Positions 1-8,445 are shown, numbered from the stretch's first letter. The stretch is DNA of 21,935 nucleotides from SZUA-430 sp034440355 (GCA_034440355.1 JAWXBY010000040.1:1-21935); one strand, 5' to 3'. Numbers and translations: made by a program. The notes: generated by a model from the letters alone, not told the origin.

Positions 1-16
1 ACGCCGCGCGCGGCGT
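1..16. repeat. Perfect 16-bp palindrome at the window edge
   Basis: The first 16 bases, ACGCCGCGCGCGGCGT, are a perfect self-complementary palindrome with no loop. No T-run follows, so it is not a standard terminator. It could be the tail of a gene or a structure lying to the left of the window. Pure GC alternation makes chance occurrence plausible in this genome. Confidence 0.35.
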
Positions 17-27
17 CTGCGCTCGCG

Positions 28-56
28 TTGAAGAGGAGTGTTCCTTCCTGTTATCA
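28..56 (+). promoter_or_regulatory. Candidate sigma-70-type promoter for the small secreted protein
   Basis: TTGAAG (28-33) is followed after exactly 17 bases by TTATCA (51-56). Both are reasonable matches to -35 and -10 boxes, in a local AT-richer patch. A start site near 63 would give a short leader carrying the GGAG ribosome-binding site at 74-77. This is inferred from sequence alone. Confidence 0.4.
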
Positions 57-84
57 TTCAAGTTGATTTGGACAGGAGTTGATC

Positions 85-474
85 ATGCTGGCACGATTTG
101 CATTGGCGCTCTCTGGAACACTTCTCGGCGCGGCGAGCGCTTTCGCCGCAAACCCGACAGGCGCTGAGTGGAGCATCGACTACAGCTCCATCCGCGTCCT
201 TCGCCTCAACCCGATGGTCATTGGCGGCGGCATGTCCGGCGACCGGGTCATGATCGACATTCACCGCGAAAGCGACAACGTGAAGGGCACATTGTCGATC
301 AGCTGCGTCAGCGATGAGTATTCGCTATGGACAGCGGAAAGCCTGTTGCTGGCATCCACTAGGCCTCTATCGGATTGGCCGCTCGCAGCGCAGTTGGCCG
401 CAAACTACTGCGTGCAGGTGGATCACTTGCCCGAAGCCGGCAACCTGATGCTGCTCGACATCAAATCCGATTAG
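85..474 (+). CDS. Small secreted protein of unknown function
   Basis: This is a 129-residue protein I do not recognise. Residues 1-21 form a clear Sec signal peptide: hydrophobic LALSGTLLGAAS, then an AFA cleavage site before Ala22-Asn23. The mature part is about 108 residues with two cysteines (in ISCVSD and NYCVQV) that could form a disulfide in the periplasm, and no membrane segment. I chose ATG at 85 because GGAG at 74-77 lies 7 bases upstream; the in-frame TTG at 79 is too close to that site. The stop is 3 bp from the stop of the convergent peptidase gene, so the two transcripts probably overlap at their 3' ends. Coding is supported by G/C-rich third positions and the signal peptide; function is unknown. 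Confidence 0.75.
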   Translation: MLARFALALSGTLLGAASAFAANPTGAEWSIDYSSIRVLRLNPMVIGGGMSGDRVMIDIHRESDNVKGTLSISCVSDEYSLWTAESLLLASTRPLSDWPLAAQLAANYCVQVDHLPEAGNLMLLDIKSD

Positions 475-477
475 CGC

Positions 478-2586
478 TCAATCCATAAGCTTCTGGGTCA
501 GATAAATGTAGTGCCGCGCCCAGCGGTCGGCGTTCATCGCCGGATCGGCGTCGTTCGAGTGACCGCCGAACGTGTTCTCGTAATAGATGTACGGCGCGCC
601 GACCTCCGAGAGCTTCGCCGAGAACTTACGCGCGTGACCGGGGTGAACGCGGTCGTCCTCCGTGTTCGTGGTGATGTAGGGCTCCGGATACTTCACCCCC
701 GGCTTCACCTTCTGGTACGCGGAATATTCCGCGATGAACGCGCGGTCGCCTGGCACATCGGGATTGCCGTACTCGCCCGTCCACGACGCGCCCGCCGACA
801 GCTTGTGATAGCGCAGCATATCCACCAGCGGGCTTTCGACGATGACGGCGTTGAACAACTCCGGACGCTGCGTCATCAGCACCGTCGTCAACACGCCGCC
901 GTTCGAACGTCCGTAGATGCCAAGCCGTCGCGGCGTCGTCACCTTGCGCGCAATCAAATCCTCGCCCACCGCAGCGAAGTCGTCGAACGCGCGCTGACGA
1001 TGCTCGCGCAAGGCCGATTGATGCCATGCCGGCCCGAACTCGCCGCCGCCACGGATATTCGCCGTCACGAACGCGCCACCGCGTTCCAGCCACAGCTTGC
1101 CCATCTCCGGCAGATACGCGGGCGGCTTCGACAACTGAAACCCGCCATAGCCGAAAAGCAGCGTCGGCGTTGACCCGTCGCTCTTCATCTTCTTCGGCCG
1201 TACGAGGAAGTAGGGGATCTTCGTCCCGTCCTTCGATGTCGCCCAATGCTGCTCGACGACATGCGTCGAGCCTCTGAACTTCGCCGGCAACGCCTTCACG
1301 AGCGCATCACGCGTGCTCGCCGCATCGGCCCACCACAATTTGGTCGGTTCCAGGAAACTTTCCGACGTGATGAAGAGAAGCGACCCAGACTTCTGCGCCG
1401 CCCGCACGACAAGCTGCGAGTCCGTCGGCAGGCTCAGGCGCTTGCCCGTCCAATCATCGCCACGACGCGAATAGACCTCGACTGCACCTTTGACGTTGTC
1501 GAGCAACTGCACGACCACATGATCGCGCGTCGTCTCGACCCCGTCGATCGTCTGGCTCGCCTTCGGCTGCATGATGAGTGCAAGCTTGAACATGTCGTTC
1601 TGCATATCGCCGGCCGGCGATCCGCCGGTCGAACCGATCAGATGCAGAGCAACCAACGCCCCCTGCTCGAACGCCCGGAAATCTTCCTGCAGCGAAAACA
1701 CCAACTGCCCGTCGACATAGCCGCGCAACGACGACTTCAACGGCACCGGCAACTTCACCGGCGCCGCGTCACCCAGCAGATAGTACTCAGCCTCAAAAAA
1801 CCCGACGCGCCGTTCCGCGATCGTCGCACGCAGCACGCCGTCCGCATCGCGCATCACACGCGGCGTGACCATGACGTCTTTGCGTTCGCCGCGGAACGCT
1901 TCCTTCGCGTCGGCCCAAGCCGCCCCGCGCTTCAACAGCTTCAGTGTGAACGGATAACCTGACTCCGTCGTATCGGTGTCCGATGTCGGGCGCGACACCA
2001 AGATCGTGTCGCGATCGATCCACTCGACGTTCTGCTTCGCACGATCCAGCTTGAACCCGCTGTCGACAAAACTCTTCGTTTGCGCGTCGAACTCGCGGAT
2101 CTCGACCGCATCGCCGCCGCCGTCCGACAAGCTCAAGAGGCACAGCCGATCATCCGGCGCCAAACAATCGGCGCCCTTCCAAAACCAATTCTTGCCCTCA
2201 GCCTTCGACAACGCATCGAGATCCAACACTGTCGACCATTTCGGACGTCCCGCGCGATAGGACGCCAACGACGACGCCCGCCACAGCCCATGCGGATGCG
2301 CATCGTCCTGCCAAACACTGTCGACGCCGTCGGCCCGGAACTGCGGCAGCGGCAACCGATCCTTCGCCGTCAAAATCGCAAGCGCCTCGCGCCGATACGT
2401 CGCAAACCGTTTGTCACCGTCGAACCGCGCCGTCGCCTTCGCGTTCTCGTCCCTCACCCACGACAGCGCCTTCGCGCCGTGCACGTCTTCGAGCCAGATG
2501 TAGGGATCGTCGTCGTTGCGCGTTGTCACCGAAGCACAGGCCGTCAGAAGCAGCGCCAGCGCGCCGGGAATAAGAATCGTCCGCAT
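478..2586 (-). CDS. Prolyl oligopeptidase family (S9A) serine peptidase, lipoprotein
   Basis: This 702-residue protein has the size and layout of prolyl oligopeptidases, which cleave short peptides after proline. Residues 1-17 are a lipoprotein signal with lipobox LTAC and lipidated Cys17, so it is probably envelope-anchored. The N-terminal DPYIWLEDV motif and following region match the family start. A seven-bladed propeller is expected in the middle (roughly residues 80-430), followed by the alpha/beta-hydrolase domain. The catalytic triad is visible: Ser561 in GRSNGG, Asp in EDDRVHP (residues 644-645) and His676 in GGHSND. All key residues are present, so it should be active. The ATG at 2586 gives an immediate lipoprotein signal. 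It stands alone, converging on the small secreted gene and diverging from the repeat protein. True preference for proline cannot be read from sequence. Confidence 0.93.
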   Translation of the reverse strand: MRTILIPGALALLLTACASVTTRNDDDPYIWLEDVHGAKALSWVRDENAKATARFDGDKRFATYRREALAILTAKDRLPLPQFRADGVDSVWQDDAHPHGLWRASSLASYRAGRPKWSTVLDLDALSKAEGKNWFWKGADCLAPDDRLCLLSLSDGGGDAVEIREFDAQTKSFVDSGFKLDRAKQNVEWIDRDTILVSRPTSDTDTTESGYPFTLKLLKRGAAWADAKEAFRGERKDVMVTPRVMRDADGVLRATIAERRVGFFEAEYYLLGDAAPVKLPVPLKSSLRGYVDGQLVFSLQEDFRAFEQGALVALHLIGSTGGSPAGDMQNDMFKLALIMQPKASQTIDGVETTRDHVVVQLLDNVKGAVEVYSRRGDDWTGKRLSLPTDSQLVVRAAQKSGSLLFITSESFLEPTKLWWADAASTRDALVKALPAKFRGSTHVVEQHWATSKDGTKIPYFLVRPKKMKSDGSTPTLLFGYGGFQLSKPPAYLPEMGKLWLERGGAFVTANIRGGGEFGPAWHQSALREHRQRAFDDFAAVGEDLIARKVTTPRRLGIYGRSNGGVLTTVLMTQRPELFNAVIVESPLVDMLRYHKLSAGASWTGEYGNPDVPGDRAFIAEYSAYQKVKPGVKYPEPYITTNTEDDRVHPGHARKFSAKLSEVGAPYIYYENTFGGHSNDADPAMNADRWARHYIYLTQKLMD

Positions 2587-2887
2587 GCCATCTCGCTCAT
2601 TGGTCCAAGTTGCCGCCGCCCCAACAGGGGTGGAAACGTCCGCCCGATACGACTTGCATAGCTGTATCGCTGGTCACAGTGCCAACCCTGTCCGCACCGC
2701 CAGGGCCTAAAGGCGCATCCCAAGGGCTTGGCGTCATTCACGGATTCGCGAGCGCCCGAATTTTGTGCAGCGCATCAACCCCTTAGTGGAGGATGTCGGG
2801 ACCGGGCCAGTGTGATTAGCGTACCATTGACGAGATGGGCAGGTCGGTACCACCTACCGCCAATTCCGAAGATCAAGGGGACTGAAA
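2587..2887. other. Divergent intergenic region with promoters for both neighbours
   Basis: This stretch of about 300 bases separates the peptidase gene (leftward) from the repeat-protein gene (rightward). Short open frames run through it but have no convincing start or composition, so I read it as regulatory. On the plus strand TTGACG at 2827-2832 is a fair -35 box; the best -10 at the expected distance, near 2851-2856, is weak. A good ribosome-binding site, AAGGGG, ends at 2880 just before the ATG at 2888. A short imperfect repeat, CCAAGGGCTTGG, lies near 2722. No terminator or RNA gene was seen. Confidence 0.45.
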
Positions 2888-4342
2888 ATGCAGGAACTGC
2901 TCAAGAACAGGAAGTATCTGATGGCGGGTGCCGCCGTCATCGTCGTCGCGGCTGGTGCGTTGTACGTGACGGGCGTCTATCCGCCGGCGTCTGAGCAGAC
3001 TGCAGGCACGATCGTTCCCGCCGAACGCTACCGTTCCGCGCAGGTCCAAGACGCCGACGTCACGCTCGGCGACCAAGGCGTCGCGCAATTGATGCAGACC
3101 GACGCGTTCGAACTGATGGTGAAAGACCCGTCGTTCCGCGCGCTGGTCACCGACCCGGCCTTCGCGGCACTCGCTGCGTATCCGAAAGCGCTCGAGGCAA
3201 TCTCACAAAACGCCGAAGCCTTCGCCGCGTTTGCCAAACATCCGAAGGCGCTCGAAGCACTGGCCAACAACGCCGACGCGCTCGACGCCATACGCACCAA
3301 GGCCCTCGACGCGGACTCGGTTTCGGGTCTCGCCAAAGCGACCGACGCCGCCGAACTCCAAGCACTCGCCGCGATGAAGAAGCACAACGCGCTCTTCTCC
3401 GCGCTGGCCGCTCACCCGAGAGCTCTCGAACTCATCGCGCGCAACGCCAAGGCCTTCGAAGCCTACGCCAGAAGTTCGAAGCAGTTCGCAGCCGACGCGG
3501 CGAACGCGAAGAACGTCGCGCACATGTCGGCCGAAGCGGCAGCGTTCCAATCGCTCGCTGCCGACAAGAACGCGCTCGCCGCGCTTGACGCGGATGCGGC
3601 CGCCTTCTCGGCAATGGCCGACAACGCCGAGGCCTTCGCCGCGCTGGCGAAGAACAACAAAGCGCTTGAAGGCATGGCGAAGAACGCCGCGAGCTTTGAC
3701 TCAGCCGGCATTGGACGCAACTCGTGGCGCGGGGGCGCTGCCGACACGGCGTCGGCTTTTGCGGCGTTCGCCAACAACGCCTCGGCCTTCACAGCTCTCG
3801 CGAAGCAGCCGAAAGCGTTGGAAGCCATGGCGAAGAACGCCTCGGCATTCGCCGCTTACGCCAAGAACGCGAAACAGTTCGCCGCCGACGCCAAGAACGC
3901 GAAGAACGTCGCGCACATGTCGGCTGAGGCCGCCGCCTTCCAATCGCTGGCCGCGGACTCGGCCGCAATGGCAGCGCTTGAAGCCGACTCGGTCGCATTC
4001 TCGGCAATGGCCGACAACGCGTCCGCTTTCGCGGCCTTCGCAAAACAGCCTAGGGCACTCGAAGGCCTGGCCTCCAACGCGCTCGCCTTCCAAAGCCTGG
4101 CGCGTGACAGCAAGGCGCTGGAAGCCATCGGCAACGCCAAGGCGCTCGACGCCATGTCGAAGAACGCCAGCGCGTTCGCCTCGCTCGCCGCGAACCAAAA
4201 GGCGCTCGACGCGATCGGCCGCCACTCGCAAGCCCTCTCGGCCCTGGCCAACAGCTCGGCCTTCGCCGACGTCGTCTCCAACCCGTCCTTCGCGGCGGCC
4301 TTGAACGACAGCGCCTTCGCCGAAGCGATGTCGCGCAAGTAA
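2888..4342 (+). CDS. Membrane-anchored Ala-rich decapeptide-repeat protein
   Basis: This is a 484-residue protein I cannot place in a named family. Residues about 11-31 form one transmembrane segment or uncleaved signal anchor. From about residue 72 to the end the protein is nearly all short repeats. The core unit is 10 residues: A-F/L-x-A-F/L/M-A-x-x-x-x, as in AFAAFAKHPK then ALEALANNAD. Both ends use 9-residue versions with Asp-Pro or Asn-Pro (FELMVKDPS; FADVVSNPS). One interruption, residues about 271-289 (SAGIGRNSWRGG), is Gly/Arg-rich and shifts the register by one residue. A larger block is duplicated inside it (3420-3692 and 3813-4085). The composition predicts helices broken by short turns, probably a periplasmic solenoid or stalk; that is inference. 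An AAGGGG site supports the ATG, and a strong terminator follows. Confidence 0.85.
   Translation: MQELLKNRKYLMAGAAVIVVAAGALYVTGVYPPASEQTAGTIVPAERYRSAQVQDADVTLGDQGVAQLMQTDAFELMVKDPSFRALVTDPAFAALAAYPKALEAISQNAEAFAAFAKHPKALEALANNADALDAIRTKALDADSVSGLAKATDAAELQALAAMKKHNALFSALAAHPRALELIARNAKAFEAYARSSKQFAADAANAKNVAHMSAEAAAFQSLAADKNALAALDADAAAFSAMADNAEAFAALAKNNKALEGMAKNAASFDSAGIGRNSWRGGAADTASAFAAFANNASAFTALAKQPKALEAMAKNASAFAAYAKNAKQFAADAKNAKNVAHMSAEAAAFQSLAADSAAMAALEADSVAFSAMADNASAFAAFAKQPRALEGLASNALAFQSLARDSKALEAIGNAKALDAMSKNASAFASLAANQKALDAIGRHSQALSALANSSAFADVVSNPSFAAALNDSAFAEAMSRK
3420..3692 (+). repeat. Internal duplication, copy 1
   Basis: First copy of a roughly 270-bp block inside the decapeptide-repeat gene. 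Its best-preserved part is GAACGTCGCGCACATGTCGG at 3511-3530, which recurs identically 393 bp downstream. At protein level the shared marks are KQFAADA, NAKNVAHMSAEAAAFQSLAAD, AFSAMADNA and ALEGMAKNA. The boundaries are approximate because the surrounding repeats resemble each other. Confidence 0.7.
3813..4085 (+). repeat. Internal duplication, copy 2
   Basis: Second copy of the block, offset by 393 bp (131 codons, that is 13 decads plus one residue). The extra residue comes from the Gly/Arg-rich interruption between the copies. The identical 20-mer sits at 3904-3923. The copies differ mostly by conservative changes (ALDADAAAF versus ALEADSVAF), so the duplication is not very recent or has been constrained by selection. 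Confidence 0.7.
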
Positions 4343-4368
4343 CACCGGCTCTTAACCGCCACACGAAA

Positions 4369-4400
4369 GCCGCCTGCTCCAAGCAGGCGGCTTTTGTTTT
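4369..4400 (+). terminator. Rho-independent terminator of the repeat-protein gene
   Basis: A perfect 10-bp stem, GCCGCCTGCT (4369-4378) with AGCAGGCGGC (4382-4391), closes a 3-base loop and is followed by TTTTGTTTT (4392-4400). It lies 26 bases after the stop codon. This is a textbook intrinsic terminator and separates the repeat protein from the downstream peptidase operon. Confidence 0.9.
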
Positions 4401-4447
4401 GCACCCGCAGCACGCAGGATTCCCGGTGAAGTGATTCGGGGGAATCT

Positions 4448-7378
4448 ATGCGCGCGGCCGTGCTGTGCCTTCTGCTCTGCGCGCTCGCCGGCTCCGCCAT
4501 AGCCGACGAAATCGAGATGGACCGTCTTGAAACGGAAGATCTCGACCTCCTCTATTTCGACCCGCCGCAGACCTACCTCACGCCCTATGCCGCGCGCGCC
4601 TTCCTGAACTCGATCGAATTCCAAAAGCGCATCTTCGAGTGGAAGCCGTGGGAGAAGACGACGCTTCTCCTGAAGGACTTCACCGATAGCGGCAACGCCG
4701 CCGCGCGTTCTTCACCAAACAACGCCCTCCTCATCGACGTCGCGCCGTTGAACCAAGCGTTCGAAACCCTGACCGCCGGCGAGCGTGTCTACACACTCAT
4801 GAACCACGAACTCGTCCACGTCGCGACGATGGACGTGTGGAACGACGACGACGCCTTCTGGCGCAATGTCTTCATGGGCAAACCGATGCCCGTCGAAGAA
4901 CATCCGGAATCCATTCTCTACAACTACCTCGCCACCCCGCGCGTAAACTCGCCGCGCTGGTTCCTCGAAGGCTCGGCCGTCTTCATGGACACGTGGATGG
5001 CCGGCGGCATCGGCCGCGCGCAAGGCGCGTATGACGAGATGGTCTTCCGCGCCATGGTCCGCGACGACGCGCACTTCTATTCGGCGCTCGGCCTGGAATC
5101 CGAAGGCTCCTCCGTCGACTTCCAAGTCGGCGTGAACGCCTATCTCTACGGCACGCGCTTCATCAGCTACATGGCGCTCACCCGCTCACCCGAACAAGTC
5201 GTCGAGTGGCTGAAGCGTGGCCCCGAGAGCGACGGCTACTACTCGAACCAATTCGAACGCGTCTTCGGCAAACCGCTCGTCGATGTCTGGGACGAGTGGA
5301 TCAAGTGGGAACACGATTTTCAGAAAGCGAACTTGGCCTCGGTCAACAAGCACCCGATCACGCCGGTCAAGCGCCTAACCCCGCGCGCGCTCGGCTCCGT
5401 CTCGCGCATCTACTACGACGAGAACCGCAACAGCATCGTCGGTGCCTTCCGCTACCCGGGCGTCATCGCCCACATCGGCGAACTGTCGCTGCAGGACGGC
5501 AGCGTCCGCCGCCTCAAAGACGTGAAGGGCCCGATGCATTACCGCGTCGCCTCCTTCACCTACGATCCGAAAGCCGGCAAGGCCTGGTACACGACCGACA
5601 ACTACGCCTTCCGCGATCTGATGGAGATCGACATCGCGACCGGCGACACAAGGATGCTGCAGAAGGACGCCCGCATCGGCGACCTCGCGCTCAACGCCGC
5701 CGACAACACAATGTGGGGCCTGCGCCATCTGAACGGCTTCGTCACGCTCGTGCGCATGGACCCGCCCTACGCCAGCTGGACCCAGATCCACACCTGGCCC
5801 TACGGCGAAGTGCCCTACGACATCGACATCTCGCCCGACGGCCAGTTGATCTCGATGTCGATCGGCCGCGTCAACGGCGACCAGAACCTGAAGGTCTATC
5901 GCCTCGCCGACATGAAGGCCGACAAACCGGCGGAGGTCGCGACCTTCAACTTCGGCAGCGCCGTCCCCGAAGGCTTCGTCTTCACCCCCGACAGCCGCTA
6001 CCTCTACGGCAGCTCGTATTACACCGGCGTCTCAAACATCTACCGCTTCGAAGTCGCGAACGGCAAAATCGAGGCGGTGACAAACGCCGAGACCGGCCTC
6101 TTCCGTCCCATCCCCCGCGAAGACGGCAAGCTCATCGCCCTCGAATACACCGGCCAAGGCTTCACGCCGGTCGAACTCGACCCGAAACCGCTGGAAGATC
6201 TAAGCGCCGTCAAATTCCTCGGCAACGAAGTCGTGACCAAACATCCGGTCGTGAAATCATGGGCCGTCGGCTCGCCGTCCAAAATCCCGCTGGACAGCAT
6301 GATCACCAACCGCGGCAAGTACATCCCGTCGCAAGAAATGAAGATCGGCGCCGCCTACCCGGTTGTGCAAGGCTATAAAGGCTACGGCTCCTTCGGCTGG
6401 CATCTCATGCTGGAAGACAGCATGCAGTTCGCCAAGCTCTACGCCACTGCATCTTACTCGACGACGGAGTCTTTGAGAGAAGCCGAACGCTTCCACTTCA
6501 ACATCGAATACCGCACGGTCAACAGCCACATCCGCTATTGGCACAACGACGCCGACTTCTACGATCTCTTCGGCCCGACGGAACGCAGCCGCAAAGGCGA
6601 CGCCATCCTTGCCGGCTACAAGTGGCCGCTGATCTACGATCCGCCGATCCAGATGAACCTCGCGGCCGACCTCGCGTTCCACACCGGCCTCGACACATTG
6701 CCCGGCAACCAGAACGTCCCGGCCAGCGCCGACACCATCTACTCGGCCGACTTCAAGCTCGACTACACCGACACCGACAAATCCCTCGGCGCCGTCGATC
6801 ACGAGAAAGGCTACCGCTGGGAAATCGCCTGGGGCAGCGACTTCGCCGACAGCGAATTCTTCCCCAAGGCCCGCGCCGGTTTCGACTTCGGCTTCCCGAT
6901 CGGTTGGGAGCATTCCTCGCTCTGGTTCTATTCCTCGGCGGGCCTAAGCGGCGGCGACGCCGTGAACCCTTTGACCCCGTTCTATTTCGGCGGCTTCAAG
7001 AATAACTACCTCGACGACAAAGAGACGAAGCGCTACCGCGAGTACCACACCATGCCGGGCTTCGAGATCGACGAAATCGCCGCGCGCAGCTTCGCGAAGT
7101 CCGTCGCCGAATGGAACCTGCCCCCCATCCGCTTCGAAGAGTTCGGCACGCCCAGCCTCTATCTCGGCTCCATCCGCTCCGCCCTCTTCGCCGGCATCCT
7201 CCACGCCGACCCCGGCCTCGACACGGAACGAACGCTGGGCAATGCGGGCGTCCAGCTCGACTTTAACTTTACCCTCGCCCACCGTCTGCCGATGACGTTC
7301 TCGGTCGGTTACGCTGCCGGTATAGAAGACTGGACCAAGCAAGACGAAGAGTGGTTGATCTCGCTGAAGATCATGTAG
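4448..7378 (+). CDS. Exported HExxH metallopeptidase / beta-propeller / barrel fusion
   Basis: This 976-residue protein begins with a Sec signal peptide (residues 1-19, cleavage after SAIA). A gluzincin-type peptidase domain follows: the zinc-binding HELVH motif at His120-Glu121-His124 and a probable third ligand, Glu174, in WFLEGSAVF, the usual gluzincin arrangement. Residues about 300-600 read as a TolB-like beta-propeller (repeated patterns such as DIDISPDGQLISMS and FVFTPDSRYLYGSS). Residues about 630-976 alternate aromatic and polar residues like an outer-membrane beta-barrel (for example FYFGGFKNNYLDD, with TFSVGYAAGIEDW near the end), although the last residue is Met, not the usual Phe. 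I infer an outer-membrane protein with its peptidase and propeller in the periplasm. GGGGGA at 4438-4443 supports the ATG. It is probably cotranscribed with the PrsW-like gene 13 bp downstream. Substrate unknown. Confidence 0.85.
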   Translation: MRAAVLCLLLCALAGSAIADEIEMDRLETEDLDLLYFDPPQTYLTPYAARAFLNSIEFQKRIFEWKPWEKTTLLLKDFTDSGNAAARSSPNNALLIDVAPLNQAFETLTAGERVYTLMNHELVHVATMDVWNDDDAFWRNVFMGKPMPVEEHPESILYNYLATPRVNSPRWFLEGSAVFMDTWMAGGIGRAQGAYDEMVFRAMVRDDAHFYSALGLESEGSSVDFQVGVNAYLYGTRFISYMALTRSPEQVVEWLKRGPESDGYYSNQFERVFGKPLVDVWDEWIKWEHDFQKANLASVNKHPITPVKRLTPRALGSVSRIYYDENRNSIVGAFRYPGVIAHIGELSLQDGSVRRLKDVKGPMHYRVASFTYDPKAGKAWYTTDNYAFRDLMEIDIATGDTRMLQKDARIGDLALNAADNTMWGLRHLNGFVTLVRMDPPYASWTQIHTWPYGEVPYDIDISPDGQLISMSIGRVNGDQNLKVYRLADMKADKPAEVATFNFGSAVPEGFVFTPDSRYLYGSSYYTGVSNIYRFEVANGKIEAVTNAETGLFRPIPREDGKLIALEYTGQGFTPVELDPKPLEDLSAVKFLGNEVVTKHPVVKSWAVGSPSKIPLDSMITNRGKYIPSQEMKIGAAYPVVQGYKGYGSFGWHLMLEDSMQFAKLYATASYSTTESLREAERFHFNIEYRTVNSHIRYWHNDADFYDLFGPTERSRKGDAILAGYKWPLIYDPPIQMNLAADLAFHTGLDTLPGNQNVPASADTIYSADFKLDYTDTDKSLGAVDHEKGYRWEIAWGSDFADSEFFPKARAGFDFGFPIGWEHSSLWFYSSAGLSGGDAVNPLTPFYFGGFKNNYLDDKETKRYREYHTMPGFEIDEIAARSFAKSVAEWNLPPIRFEEFGTPSLYLGSIRSALFAGILHADPGLDTERTLGNAGVQLDFNFTLAHRLPMTFSVGYAAGIEDWTKQDEEWLISLKIM

Positions 7379-7391
7379 CGCCCGCCGCCCG

Positions 7392-8432
7392 ATGCCAGTC
7401 GCGTTCCTCCTCGAAGCCCCGATCGCGCTCGCGCCCGCGCTCGCCTTCCTGTTCGTGCTCGATCAGCTCGACAGCTTCCGCCTCGTCAGCCTGCGCGCGG
7501 CGGTCGGCACGCTGATCGCAGGTGGCCTCCTCGCCGTCGCCAGCTACTTCGTCAACGCGTTGGCGATGGATATTACCGGCGCGAACATCCAAAACTACGC
7601 CCGCTACGGCGCACCGATCATCGAAGAACTGCTGAAGGCGGCGGTGATCATTTATTTCTTCGCCCGCGCGCGCATCGGCTTCCTCATCGACGCAGCCATC
7701 ATGGGCTTCGCGGTCGGCACGGGCTTCGCCTTCGTCGAAAATCTCTACTACCTCTACACATTCCCGGAAGCGAACATCGGCGTCTGGATCGTGCGCGGCT
7801 TCGGCACTGCGATGATGCACGGCGGCGCAACGGCCATCTTCGCCGTGCTCGCCCAAACCTGGACCGAGCGTCACACGAAATTCCAGCCGGCGCTCTACAT
7901 CCCGGGCCTCGCCGCCGCAATCGTCATCCATTCATTATTCAACCACATCCTGTCGAACCCGCTGCTCGCGACCGGCGCCGTGCTTGTCCTCATTCCGGCG
8001 ATCCTCCTCGTCACCTTCGCGAAAAGCGAACACAAGATCCACGACTGGCTAATCCACGACTACGAGTCTCACGAACACCTGCTCGCCACGATGGACATCG
8101 AATTCGCGCACAGCGAAGCCGGGCGTTTCGTGTCGGAGGTCGCAGACAAATTTACGGGAACCGACGCCGCCGACATCTTCGCCTACATGCGCCTGCACGC
8201 GGAACTCGTGCTGCGCGCGGAGAAGGTTCTGCTCGGTCGCGAAGCGGGAACCGTCGAACGCATCACCGGCGACGACACGCACGCTTTCCGCCGCCTGCAC
8301 GAACTCGAACGCAAGATCGGACGCACGGCCATGATGGCGCTCTGGCCGCACCTTCACTACAGCCGGCAAGAACTTGCGGAACTCTACGAACTCGAGAGCC
8401 GCGCGCGGAACCGCCGCCGCCAGAAGAATTAG
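7392..8432 (+). CDS. PrsW-family intramembrane protease with soluble C-terminal extension
   Basis: This 346-residue multi-pass membrane protein carries the PrsW family signatures: EELLK (Glu78, Glu79, Lys82), FVENLYY (Glu116-Asn117), a conserved His in MMHGG (His143) and VIHSLFNH (His180 to His185). PrsW, the founding member in Bacillus, cuts an anti-sigma factor within the membrane; whether this one does is unknown. About eight hydrophobic segments span residues 1-210. Residues about 215-346 are charged and helical with no membrane segment, a long cytosolic tail compared with the compact PrsW core. The ATG lies 13 bp after the stop of the metallopeptidase gene and lacks a clear Shine-Dalgarno site, suggesting coupled translation. 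The family call is secure; the role of the tail is unknown. Confidence 0.85.
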   Translation: MPVAFLLEAPIALAPALAFLFVLDQLDSFRLVSLRAAVGTLIAGGLLAVASYFVNALAMDITGANIQNYARYGAPIIEELLKAAVIIYFFARARIGFLIDAAIMGFAVGTGFAFVENLYYLYTFPEANIGVWIVRGFGTAMMHGGATAIFAVLAQTWTERHTKFQPALYIPGLAAAIVIHSLFNHILSNPLLATGAVLVLIPAILLVTFAKSEHKIHDWLIHDYESHEHLLATMDIEFAHSEAGRFVSEVADKFTGTDAADIFAYMRLHAELVLRAEKVLLGREAGTVERITGDDTHAFRRLHELERKIGRTAMMALWPHLHYSRQELAELYELESRARNRRRQKN

Positions 8433-8445
8433 AACGCACAGCACC

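Noticed and set aside
2728..2994. Open frame running from the intergenic region into the repeat-protein gene
   Set aside because: It overlaps the well-supported start of the repeat protein in another frame, lacks a ribosome-binding site and shows no domain or signal.
3420..4085. Repeats that might be a CRISPR array or tandem DNA satellite
   Set aside because: The repeats are coding, in frame, degenerate at DNA level and conserved at protein level, with no fixed repeat-spacer pattern.
5206..6378. A 390-codon open frame inside the metallopeptidase gene
   Set aside because: It is an Arg/Pro-rich alternate frame of a well-supported coding sequence; similar shadows occur at 12810-13964 and 18158-18856.
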